Assembly (NCBI GenBank): GCA_964609495.1
Contig: CAZSTA010000141.1
Span: 1 to 9,507 of the forward strand
Length of the DNA stretch: 9,507 nt
Direction of reading: 5' to 3'
Source: CAZSTA01 sp964609495 [NCBI: uncultured bacterium]
GTDB taxonomy: Bacteria; CAZSTA01
The position numbers and the translations under genes are program-made. Shown here in pieces: positions 1 through 5,753 of this stretch (its first letter is position 1; each line of letters begins with the position of its first letter). The notes below the pieces were generated by a model that was not told where the DNA came from, searched no databases, and saw only the letters and a program-made list of their open reading frames with translations.

Positions 1-1
1 C

Positions 2-112
2 CGGGAGTTACGAGTGGCGCTGATCGGTCCGACCCAGATCTTGGAAGAGGAAAGGTTGACGGAGGAGGAGATCGCAGAGCTGAGAAAAAATGTGGAGTCG
101 AGGGATCGGTGA
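2..112 (+). CDS. C-terminal end of an unidentified protein (partial at the left edge)
   Basis: An open frame enters from the left edge and gives 36 residues ending in a TGA stop at 110-112. The tail begins RELRVALIGPTQILEEE and continues with an acidic, helical stretch (LTEEEIAELRKNVESRDR). The codons look like those of the downstream nuclease gene, and its stop lies 47 bases before that gene's start on the same strand, so the two may be co-transcribed. The remaining sequence is too short to identify. In archaea and some thermophilic bacteria the partner gene next to mre11 is the HerA ATPase, but nothing in these residues proves that. The reading frame is fairly secure; the function is unknown. 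Confidence 0.6.
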   Translation, partial: RELRVALIGPTQILEEERLTEEEIAELRKNVESRDR

Positions 113-146
113 GCAATTTGGAATCTACTGAACTTATGTTAAGTTA

Positions 147-153
147 GAGGGAG
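147..153 (+). promoter_or_regulatory. Ribosome binding site of the Mre11/SbcD-like gene
   Basis: GAGGGAG lies six bases before the ATG at 160. It supports that start, which also places the first phosphoesterase motif at residues 8-10, as is usual for the family. Confidence 0.6.
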
Positions 154-159
154 AAAACG

Positions 160-1302
160 ATGAAGATAATACATATTTCCGATAGCCATTTGGGATATAC
201 CGCCTATAGAAAACTCGATCCAGAGACGGGAGTTAATCAGCGAGAGGAGGATGTCAGTAGGGCTTTCCAAGAGGCTATTGATAAGATTATCGAGATAAAG
301 CCCGATGTCGTTCTGCACTCTGGCGATCTGTTCGATAGCGTTCGTCCTAGCAATAGGGTGACCACCTTCGCCATTCGCCAACTCCTTCGCTTAGTGGGTG
401 AGAATATCCCGATGGTGATGATATCGGGCAACCACTCCACCCCTCGACGAAGAGGAACGGGAAGCATACTTTCCCTCTTCGGCTTCTTTCCTCCTCTTCG
501 CCCAGTATATCGAGGAGCTTATGAGAAGATCAAGATCGGAGATTTGATGGTGCACGCTATTCCCCAATGCCCTTCTTCTGCCCAACTCGAGCAGGAGCTT
601 AAGAAGGTAGAGATAGATCGGGAATCTAGATACAACATCCTGATGCTTCACGCGGCGGTGGCTGGTTTAAGGGAGTTCTCGATGCATGAGTTCAATGAAC
701 AGGAAGTAGCAACGAGTTACCTAGATTCTAACTTCAGCTACATAGCTTTAGGGCATTATCATAAGTTCACTCGAATCCAACACAATGCTTACTATGCAGG
801 GTCGTTAGAGCGATTCTCCTTCAATGAAGTCGGACAGGAAAAGGGATTCTTGGAGATAGATTTGGAAAAAAGACCGCTCCAGCCGATATTTCATAGGTTA
901 GAAGCTCCCCGACCGATGATCGATCTCCCCGATATCGCTGGGAAATTTATGAGCACCAGTGATCTGATGAAGGCTATCGAGAGGGCGATAGATGAGAACG
1001 ATCCGACTGGGAAGATAATGAGATTGACGATTAATAATATTCGCACTCCTCTTTATAACTCCCTCGATTTTGGGAGGATAAGGCGTCTGACGAGCTCTGC
1101 GATTCATTTTGAGCTTCGCTATCGAAGGTTGGAGGATGACTCGGGACAGGTGCAATCATCATATTCCGCCATCGGGCAGTTGGATCAGGAATTCACCTCT
1201 TATCTGGCTAAGGTGCAGTTGGAGGGTTTGGATAGGGAGAGGTTAAAGGAGCTAGGCTTGAAGTATCTAGGTGAAGCTAAAAATAGAGGTAAGGGAGAAT
1301 AA
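160..1302 (+). CDS. Mre11/SbcD-family metallophosphoesterase, DNA repair nuclease
   Basis: A 380-aa protein of the calcineurin-like metallophosphoesterase fold. Family members are Mn-dependent DNA exo/endonucleases that normally act with the SbcC/Rad50 ATPase on double-strand breaks and hairpins in the cytoplasm. The metal-binding motifs appear in order: DSH at residues 8-10, GDLFD at 55-59, GNH at 90-92, a lone His at 164 (LMLHAAVAG) and GHYH at 198-201. The segment YAGSLERFSFNE (212-223) matches the conserved Mre11 stretch after the last motif. Residue 93 is Ser where many SbcD proteins have Asp (GNHS rather than GNHD). The remaining ~150 residues would form the capping domain and a helical tail. 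The length fits SbcD (about 400 aa). No sbcC/rad50 gene follows: the next gene is on the opposite strand. The family is clear; whether it is orthologous to SbcD or a stand-alone paralogue is open. Confidence 0.9.
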   Translation: MKIIHISDSHLGYTAYRKLDPETGVNQREEDVSRAFQEAIDKIIEIKPDVVLHSGDLFDSVRPSNRVTTFAIRQLLRLVGENIPMVMISGNHSTPRRRGTGSILSLFGFFPPLRPVYRGAYEKIKIGDLMVHAIPQCPSSAQLEQELKKVEIDRESRYNILMLHAAVAGLREFSMHEFNEQEVATSYLDSNFSYIALGHYHKFTRIQHNAYYAGSLERFSFNEVGQEKGFLEIDLEKRPLQPIFHRLEAPRPMIDLPDIAGKFMSTSDLMKAIERAIDENDPTGKIMRLTINNIRTPLYNSLDFGRIRRLTSSAIHFELRYRRLEDDSGQVQSSYSAIGQLDQEFTSYLAKVQLEGLDRERLKELGLKYLGEAKNRGKGE

Positions 1303-1419
1303 TCATAGATCAATATCTCACCGAAGCAATTCCAAGCATATGAACTTCGTGTTAGAAATAGGTTATTCTCGGTTTTGTGATAGCGAGTTCAAGATATAAT
1401 TTCCCCCTTACCCATAATC

Positions 1420-1635
1420 TTAATCTTCTAATAGAGATAAGAGCCTCTCCATATCCTCTTCATAAGGAGTCTTCTCCCCTGGAGGAGTAGGTTCTCTTGT
1501 AATCCCTTCCTCCCTCTCTCGACGAGCTCTATCTAAATTATCACCAACTACCTTACGTAGCATCTCCAACCTCTTCTCCGTGGCACTTGCGGTAGCAATA
1601 GCTTCCTTCGCCTCCTTTTCGGCGCTCTCAGCGGT
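1420..1635 (-). other. Open in-frame continuation beyond the amber codon of the two-helix membrane protein
   Basis: Immediately after the TAG at 1638-1636, the same frame stays open for 71 codons and ends in TAA at 1422-1420. It starts TAESAEKEAKEAIATASATE and ends EEDMERLLSLLED. The composition is that of a normal protein: Ala/Glu/Lys/Arg-rich, predicted amphipathic helix or coiled coil. It smoothly continues the helix ending AEARAQQAE before the stop. There is no obvious ribosome binding site and start directly after the TAG. One ATG inside (about codon 26 of this part) has no good site. I read it as the original C-terminus of the upstream gene, now separated by one substitution or reached only by readthrough. 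Confidence 0.6.
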
Positions 1636-1905
1636 CTACTCCGCTTGTTGAGCTCGAGCCTCCGCTGGCACTCGTCCGAAGTAGTAGCCGAGGACAACCC
1701 CGACCAACCCCTCCATAAATAAGAGGATATCCTTAGCATTCGCCGCATATTTGCCGAAGAAAGCTAAGAGAACGAAAAAGAGGGTGAAAGCTACTATTAC
1801 TATCCCTATAATTGCGGTGACTTTCTCCTTGAAGACTTGAAGTTCTTCCGCAGTCGTCCTGCTTTTCTTCTCTACTATCTCGGTCTCCCTCTCTTCCTGA
1901 TTCAC
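1636..1905 (-). CDS. Small two-helix membrane protein, interrupted by an in-frame TAG
   Basis: An 89-aa product with a GTG start at 1905, chosen because AAGGAGGG lies just upstream (about 1912-1919). Residues 1-28 are charged and soluble. Residues 30-50 (AIIGIVIVAFTLFFVLLAFF) and 58-75 (KDILLFMEGLVGVVLGYYFG) look like two transmembrane helices. The tail VPAEARAQQAE begins a charged helix. The frame then meets TAG and stays open for 71 further codons, so the full gene would run to 1420 and encode 161 positions. I do not recognise a named family; the layout (short cytoplasmic N-terminus, hairpin of two helices, helical tail) is like many small inner-membrane proteins of unknown role. It lies downstream of HU and of a broken gene on the same strand, but separated by two hairpins. 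It may be a decaying gene, or the amber codon may be read through. Confidence 0.65.
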   Translation of the reverse strand: MNQEERETEIVEKKSRTTAEELQVFKEKVTAIIGIVIVAFTLFFVLLAFFGKYAANAKDILLFMEGLVGVVLGYYFGRVPAEARAQQAE

Positions 1906-1937
1906 AGCTTATCCCTCCTTATCTTATTATTAACAAT

Positions 1938-1961
1938 AGGGGGAGCTTAAAAACTCCCCCT
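1938..1961 (-). terminator. GC-rich perfect hairpin before the membrane-protein gene (possible terminator)
   Basis: An 8-bp perfect stem, AGGGGGAG (1938-1945) with CTCCCCCT (1954-1961), encloses an 8-base loop. It lies about 33 bases before the GTG start at 1905. Read on the minus strand it is followed by ATTGTTAATAATAAG, which is AT-rich but not a clean U-tract. It could end transcripts from the HU unit, or be a leader structure of the next gene. Confidence 0.4.
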
Positions 1962-1981
1962 TCAAAAGATCGACGCTAATC

Positions 1982-2001
1982 TTCAGTGAGCTATCACTGA
2001 A
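1982..2001. repeat. Perfect 8-bp inverted repeat TTCAGTGA-gcta-TCACTGAA
   Basis: The two arms (1982-1989 and 1994-2001) are perfectly complementary around a 4-base spacer. The site sits 20 bases from the GC-rich hairpin at 1938-1961, between the broken 80-codon gene and the membrane-protein gene. It lacks a U-tract on either strand, so it may be an operator-like palindrome or part of a tandem stem-loop in the RNA. Confidence 0.45.
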
Positions 2002-2069
2002 ACAAACTACATGATTTTGGGATATAGTTTTCGTGATCTGCTCCCGATCTCTTGATGGTTTTTGATTTT

Positions 2070-2309
2070 CTAAAAAAGGTTAAGATCTAGATCGAGAGTC
2101 TTATTGAGGGCAATCAGCAATTTGATGAGCTTGTCTTGCTCTCCTTGATACTCCCTATTCTCCTCGGCTTCCAGGAGGCGATTATAGAAGGCATTGCCTA
2201 TCTAAGTGATCCTCCAGGATAGGAGCGAATATCTTCAAGAGGGTTATATCCTCATCTGAAGCTCAACAAATTGCTTCATCTCCTCAATAAAGGACAAGGC
2301 TTCGGCCAT
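2070..2309 (-). pseudogene. Small 80-codon gene broken by two compensating frameshifts
   Basis: An ATG at 2309 follows a strong GGGAGGGAGG site. Codons 1-18 read MAEALSFIEEMKQFVELQ; the frame then hits TAA (2246-2244), TGA (2237-2235) and TAG (2204-2202). From base 2256 a second frame is open and protein-like: DEDITLLKIFAPILEDHLDR. From 2198 the first frame resumes with GNAFYNRLLEAEENREYQGE and continues to LNLF and a TAG at 2072-2070. The two shifts cancel, so the overall length is an exact 80 codons. This indicates a once intact, helical, acidic protein of about 79 aa with one small deletion and one small insertion, or two base-call errors. It lies 43 bases after the HU stop on the same strand, so it was probably co-transcribed with HU. 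The family is not recognised. Confidence 0.6.
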
Positions 2310-2352
2310 AGCCTCCCTCCCTTCTACTTAATTTACGGGACTGTCGGCGCTA

Positions 2353-2625
2353 TCATCCGACCTTGGCTTTTAGGACTTTGCTGGCTTTGAAGCGAGGGGC
2401 AGTTTTAGCGGGGATATGCAGTTTCTGCTTGGTCTGCGGATTGACCCCGGTTCTTGCTTTTCTCTGCACTACTTCGAAGCTCCCGAAGCCAATAATCGTT
2501 ACCTTCTCACCCTTGGTCAAAGCACCAGCGATAACCTCAAAGACGGAATCCACCGCCGCCTTGGTGTCCTTCTTGGTGAGACCCGCTTTTTCTGCCGTTG
2601 CGCTTATAAGCTCCTTTTTGTTCAT
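2353..2625 (-). CDS. HU-family nucleoid DNA-binding protein
   Basis: A 90-aa protein of exactly the usual HU length. HU dimers bend and compact DNA with little sequence preference and assist replication, recombination and repair. Helices occupy residues 3-40 (NKKELISATAEKAGLTKKDT...). The family signature GFGSFEVVQRKARTGVNPQT spans residues 46-65, with the DNA-intercalating Pro63 at the arm tip. The C-terminal PAKTAPRFKASKVLK (72-86) is also typical. The ATG at 2625 is preceded by AAGGAGGG at about 2633-2640. Transcription probably starts near 2845 from the consensus promoter at 2852-2880, giving a leader of about 220 bases. The broken 80-codon gene follows 43 bases downstream. HU versus IHF cannot be decided by eye with certainty, but the sequence reads as homodimeric HU. 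Confidence 0.97.
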   Translation of the reverse strand: MNKKELISATAEKAGLTKKDTKAAVDSVFEVIAGALTKGEKVTIIGFGSFEVVQRKARTGVNPQTKQKLHIPAKTAPRFKASKVLKAKVG

Positions 2626-2851
2626 AAGTCAACCCTCCTTTTTAGTTTATTAATTCATCACGATTGAGACTCTAAGAGCCAAAATCTCTCTCTAATTGCC
2701 GAATTTCCTTACTATCAGGGGGATAAAACACCTTGTTTACTTTTTATCGAGCTATTTCCTAAAGGGTCAATCTACTTTCTTCGGAATAAGTATTCCCTTC
2801 TTCTCGGTATTGACACCTAAAAAAAGCGTTATACTCCCCTTTACCTAAAGT
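2626..2851 (-). other. Long untranslated leader between the consensus promoter and HU
   Basis: This stretch of about 220 bases has no convincing gene. Near the promoter it holds a run of seven T on the RNA strand. It also contains a small palindrome GGAATA-ag-TATTCC (2783-2796). A weaker second promoter-like pair, TTGACC (2770-2765) and GATAAA (2748-2743) with 16 bases between, would shorten the leader to about 115 bases. The HU ribosome binding site ends it. A regulatory role for the leader is possible but unproven; no known riboswitch was recognised. Confidence 0.35.
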
Positions 2852-2880
2852 ATTATATATCAAAATTCGCTCTATGTCAA
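2852..2880 (-). promoter_or_regulatory. Perfect-consensus sigma-70 promoter driving HU
   Basis: On the minus strand, TTGACA (2880-2875) and TATAAT (2857-2852) are separated by exactly 17 bases: all 12 positions match the housekeeping consensus. Start of transcription is expected near 2845. The sequence just upstream (about 2885-2925) is a run of A- and T-tracts resembling an UP element. This predicts a very strong promoter, fitting the abundance of HU. Confidence 0.85.
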
Positions 2881-2914
2881 GGATTTTAGGCTTATTTTTT
2901 AAATTTTTTTGTAA

Positions 2915-2951
2915 ATTTTTAAATAAAAACCTTCTGATTGATATCAGAAGG
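2915..2951 (-). terminator. Rho-independent terminator of the 53-aa protein gene
   Basis: A 9-bp perfect stem, CCTTCTGAT (2930-2938) with ATCAGAAGG (2943-2951), has a 4-base loop. On the minus strand it is followed at once by TTTTTATTTAAAAATTT. It begins 16 bases after the stop codon of the small gene at 2968-3129, and separates that gene from the HU promoter. Confidence 0.8.
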
Positions 2952-2967
2952 CCATTTTAAATCTAAT

Positions 2968-3129
2968 TTAGGGTTTTTCATTAGCTCTTCGCGCTTTATC
3001 CTCTGCCTCCTTTCTATTCTTTCCCCGATGCCAGTTGCCATATTTGTCCTGAACAACATATATCTCCCTCTCCTTATTCCGCAAGGCTCTTTTACTGATA
3101 TGTGCTTTCGGCTCCTCTCTCTTAGCCAT
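2968..3129 (-). CDS. Small basic protein of unknown function (53 aa)
   Basis: A short frame with an ATG at 3129 and a TAA at 2970-2968. The gene is supported by AAGGAGGGG about 6-8 bases before the start and by a clear intrinsic terminator just after the stop, so it forms a complete small transcription unit. The protein starts MAKREEPKAHISKRALRNKE and contains YVVQDKYGNWHRGKNRKEAE (residues 24-43). It is highly charged and strongly basic, with no membrane segment or signal peptide. The middle part, a short strand-like stretch with an aromatic (GNWHR) followed by a Lys/Arg/Glu helix, faintly recalls small DUF2188-like proteins, but I do not assign it. A nucleic-acid-binding role is possible from charge alone. 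No clear promoter was found in the 160 bases upstream. Confidence 0.7.
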   Translation of the reverse strand: MAKREEPKAHISKRALRNKEREIYVVQDKYGNWHRGKNRKEAEDKARRANEKP

Positions 3130-3247
3130 AACTTTACCCCTCCTTATTTATTGGACTACGAGCTCTCTTCACAACTAGATAAGGCAGTTTGAAATATTTA
3201 TGGATGAGCTGATTATCTATTTGAAACTACTTAAAGTGAGAATTACA

Positions 3248-3270
3248 TCGGATCTGAAGGGAGGATCCGA
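3248..3270 (-). terminator. Stem-loop after the M6 protease gene, possible operon terminator
   Basis: A 7-bp perfect stem, TCGGATC (3248-3254) with GATCCGA (3264-3270), and a 9-base loop lie 21 bases beyond the stop of the last operon gene. On the minus strand the next bases are TGTAATTCTCACTTT, a poor U-tract. It is placed where the terminator of the three-gene operon is expected, but may only be a 3'-end stem-loop. Confidence 0.45.
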
Positions 3271-3290
3271 CGCGATAATCGTGGCTAATT

Positions 3291-4724
3291 CTACAAGAAT
3301 AGCGCTAACAGCACCAGTACCACCAACCCTATTAATATCGCGGTAGGTGGGCCTTTCTTACCACCTCCATCGGCGGGCGGTGGCTCCTCCTCGCCCTCAA
3401 CGCGCATATCAGCGGATATACTGGTCCCCTGTTGGCTTATATTGACGACTGCTACTGAACTATCCTTCCCTGAATAACTCTTGCTATTCGGATTAGTGGT
3501 CAGACTGAAATTTGTGTTGCCAGTGCTTCCCGGGAAGGGATCTCCACTATCGCCATCGTTATTACCATTCTCCAGATGTCTCTTTCCATCAGCCTGCATC
3601 AGACCAACCATATAGTGCCGCTCGTTATCGTTATCATCCATTCCCTCATCTATATGCCATATCAGAAGTCCTTCTCCCGGTAAATATCTATCGGAGCCTA
3701 TCTTCCCTCGATTCTCAATCAAGAAGTATTCTTTTCCTGCTGAACCATTCGTCCAGAGGCGATAGACACCGGTCGAATCGGTCTCGACTGGAGGGATCGT
3801 TATCCCTTTCCTGTTCTTCTCAAGTCTCTGGGGGATCACCCATCCCAGCTCCTTCTTGCACCAGGCAGAGAGATGAGCAGGATTATTACCGCCGTTGTTC
3901 CAACTCCCAAAGGACATCAAGCACCAAGCTCCAGCTCCTGAAGATGAGCCATCGATATCATATAGATCTGGTAATCCTAACACATGTCCTAGCTCGTGGC
4001 AGAAGACACCTATATTCCCGTCCTCTGGCTCCATAGAATAGCGCCATACATAGACTCTCCTTCCCGCGGCGTTGACATCATTCGTGGGGACTTTGTTCTT
4101 AGTCGTCCAAGCGTGAGACCAGATATCGTTGGGATCGCCAGTGTATTCTGCTCCGGGGCCAGCATGAACCACGAAGAGCATATCTACGTAGCCATCATTA
4201 TCCTGATCGAATTCGCCGAAGTCGATGTAGCTGTCAGCGATCTTCACCACATCTTCCACTAGCTTCTGGGCATTCTTAGGGTAATCCCCGAAGCCTTTAC
4301 GCCCGTTCGCATAATAACTATAGGACTGGGGAGCGCGATACCAGGTGTTTAGCGAATCGCTCACCTGACCCGTTATATCGAGTCGGTTATAAGATACCTC
4401 CCAGTAGTAATCGCGCATGCTTCCGGTGGGATAAGTCCCCTTGGTGAAGAGCATATCCTCGAAGCTCGCTCTAGATCTAGTTGCTATCTTATCAGAGAAG
4501 TCCACCAGGAGAACGATCGCCTTTCCTACCCCAGTGGTGGGAATCATATTCGCTCCCATCGCGCGCATCTCCGCTAACGTAGGAGGAAAGTTCTCCTTAA
4601 CTGTAGGGATATCTCGGCCGGGGAAGGGAGGCATCGCCCAAGCTGCACCTGCTCCTATTAAGATGGACATAGTAACCGCGATTAATATAGCTCCACCCTT
4701 GGAGAACAACTTGTTACTACTCAT
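3291..4724 (-). CDS. Secreted M6-family zinc metalloprotease with C-terminal membrane anchor
   Basis: A 477-aa exported protease of the M6 (immune inhibitor A-like) family. Residues 1-30 form a signal peptide (basic start, hydrophobic core, AAWA before Met31). The mature N-terminal part contains VGKAIVLLVDFSD (66-78), typical of the domain start. Zinc ligands lie in HELGHVLGLPDLYD (243-256): His243, His247 and probably Asp253, with catalytic Glu244. DQDNDGYVD (173-181) resembles a calcium-binding loop. After about residue 440 a Glu/Pro/Gly linker leads to GGGKKG and one hydrophobic helix (461-477) that ends the protein, so the enzyme is probably tethered to a membrane by its C-terminus. ATG at 4724 is preceded by AAAGGAGA and starts 16 bases after the UroD-like gene's stop; it is the last gene of the operon. 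The stop is TAG, with a second in-frame TAG two codons on. The substrate is unknown. Confidence 0.93.
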   Translation of the reverse strand: MSSNKLFSKGGAILIAVTMSILIGAGAAWAMPPFPGRDIPTVKENFPPTLAEMRAMGANMIPTTGVGKAIVLLVDFSDKIATRSRASFEDMLFTKGTYPTGSMRDYYWEVSYNRLDITGQVSDSLNTWYRAPQSYSYYANGRKGFGDYPKNAQKLVEDVVKIADSYIDFGEFDQDNDGYVDMLFVVHAGPGAEYTGDPNDIWSHAWTTKNKVPTNDVNAAGRRVYVWRYSMEPEDGNIGVFCHELGHVLGLPDLYDIDGSSSGAGAWCLMSFGSWNNGGNNPAHLSAWCKKELGWVIPQRLEKNRKGITIPPVETDSTGVYRLWTNGSAGKEYFLIENRGKIGSDRYLPGEGLLIWHIDEGMDDNDNERHYMVGLMQADGKRHLENGNNDGDSGDPFPGSTGNTNFSLTTNPNSKSYSGKDSSVAVVNISQQGTSISADMRVEGEEEPPPADGGGKKGPPTAILIGLVVLVLLALFL

Positions 4725-4740
4725 AGTCTAATCTCCTTTC

Positions 4741-5736
4741 TCACAAGTTTATCGGATATTTCCCGTATTTCCTAATAGCCTCGACCATAGCCACTGCATT
4801 TTCGGGCTTGCAGTAGTCCGTTACGCTGTTGGAGGAGGAGACCATATACCCGCCCCCAGGAGCTAGTTCCTTGATGCGTTGCTTGACCTCGGCATCTACT
4901 TTCTCAGGTGTTCCAAAGGTCAAGGTGTCAATATTTATATTCCCCACTAAGCAGATTCGATCTCCATATTTCTCTTTGAGGAAGAGGGGATCCATCGATC
5001 CGGGTTCGAGCGGATGGATCGCATTCATTCCCTGACTCAACAGATCATCCATTATCGGCATTAGATCGCCATCACTATGGTAGATCCAAGGCAGGCTGAT
5101 CTTATCCGCGACCTTCTTCGTCATCGGCAATAAAATCTCTCGATAACTTTTGGGGGAGAAGAGGGTCCCGGTCTTGAAGGCGATATCATCCGCAGCCCAC
5201 ATAAAGTCGAAGCCAATCTCACAGAAACGCTCCCCTACTTTGGCGAGCCAATCGATATACATATTTAGTAGCTCTAACAGGAACTCCTGATCATCGTATA
5301 GCGCGATGCAGAAGGTCTCGAATCCCATGCTATGCCAAGTGGGATCCAATCCCAGGAAAAGTATCGCACAGGCGGCGAAATCCTCTTTATTGGCTACGAA
5401 CTCCTCGGCAGGCTTGAAGAAGTCATCGTTCAGTTTGGGGAATTTGACCATCTTCAGATCGTCTTTGGACTTTATCAAGCCATCTCCCATCGCGCGACGC
5501 CCTTCGCTGCTTACTGACCATTCTACATAGAAGGGAGGAAGTCCTCCCCAATAGACGATATTATCGCGTCCAAATAGATGGGAGGTCTCGTTTTCGCTCA
5601 AGGGCCTGCTAGATTTTGCAACTGCCATCGCTATTGGAGGATCGATTAAGTGTTCGCAATAGGGGACTCGATCTGGCTCCTCCACTCTCAGCGCGGTTAA
5701 TATTCTCTCTCTAGGTGTCATTTCACCCTTAGTCAT
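4741..5736 (-). CDS. Uroporphyrinogen decarboxylase (UroD)-superfamily protein of unknown reaction
   Basis: A 331-aa cytoplasmic protein with the UroD/MtaA-like TIM-barrel pattern. It begins MTPRERILTALRVEEPDRVP (6-25), the usual start of these proteins. The middle carries FDFMWAADDIAFKTG (177-190), then YHSDGDLMPIMDDLL (219-233) and NAIHPLEPGSMD (238-249). Near the end are GDRICLVGNINIDTL (258-272) and CKPENAVAMVEAIRKYG (309-325). It lacks the HemE substrate motif (RQAGRY type), so it is unlikely to make coproporphyrinogen for heme. The HxCG zinc motif of corrinoid methyltransferases reads HSDG here. Such paralogues are abundant in some uncultivated bacteria and often lie beside carbohydrate genes; their reaction is not established. 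It is the middle gene of the operon, 17 bases after the hydrolase stop and 16 before the protease start. Its ATG at 5736 has GGAG upstream; Met6 is an alternative start. Confidence 0.88.
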   Translation of the reverse strand: MTKGEMTPRERILTALRVEEPDRVPYCEHLIDPPIAMAVAKSSRPLSENETSHLFGRDNIVYWGGLPPFYVEWSVSSEGRRAMGDGLIKSKDDLKMVKFPKLNDDFFKPAEEFVANKEDFAACAILFLGLDPTWHSMGFETFCIALYDDQEFLLELLNMYIDWLAKVGERFCEIGFDFMWAADDIAFKTGTLFSPKSYREILLPMTKKVADKISLPWIYHSDGDLMPIMDDLLSQGMNAIHPLEPGSMDPLFLKEKYGDRICLVGNINIDTLTFGTPEKVDAEVKQRIKELAPGGGYMVSSSNSVTDYCKPENAVAMVEAIRKYGKYPINL

Positions 5737-5753
5737 ATTTCCAACTCCGTTTC

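Noticed and set aside
1303-1419. Terminator between the convergent nuclease and membrane-protein genes
   Set aside because: Only a weak, widely spaced pairing (TGAACT near 1341 with AGTTCA near 1385) was seen, with a loop of about 38 bases; it is not a credible hairpin.
1636-1638. Pyrrolysine or genome-wide amber recoding
   Set aside because: The context gives no Pyl system, and TAG serves as the stop of the M6 gene with another TAG two codons later. A point mutation is simpler, so I kept recoding only as an alternative.
1548-1748. Minus-strand 66-aa Arg-rich frame overlapping the amber-split gene
   Set aside because: It is an out-of-frame reading with a very high Arg content and no ribosome binding site. 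The other frame gives membrane helices and coiled coil.
2363-2667. Two overlapping plus-strand frames opposite HU
   Set aside because: HU on the minus strand is unmistakable; these are shadows with cysteine- and leucine-rich random composition.
2774-2818. A 14-codon GTG-started leader peptide (VSIPRRREYLF...) in the HU leader
   Set aside because: No ribosome binding site precedes it, and such short frames arise easily by chance.
2938-3192. Plus-strand 84-aa frame covering the 53-aa gene
   Set aside because: It starts inside the terminator hairpin and has no ribosome binding site. The minus-strand frame has a ribosome binding site and terminator in the right places.
3512-4731. Several plus-strand open frames (for example 3512-4036, 3996-4262, 4441-4731) opposite the M6 protease
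   Set aside because: They are antisense shadows of a gene with clear protease motifs, and they lack ribosome binding sites and protein-like composition.
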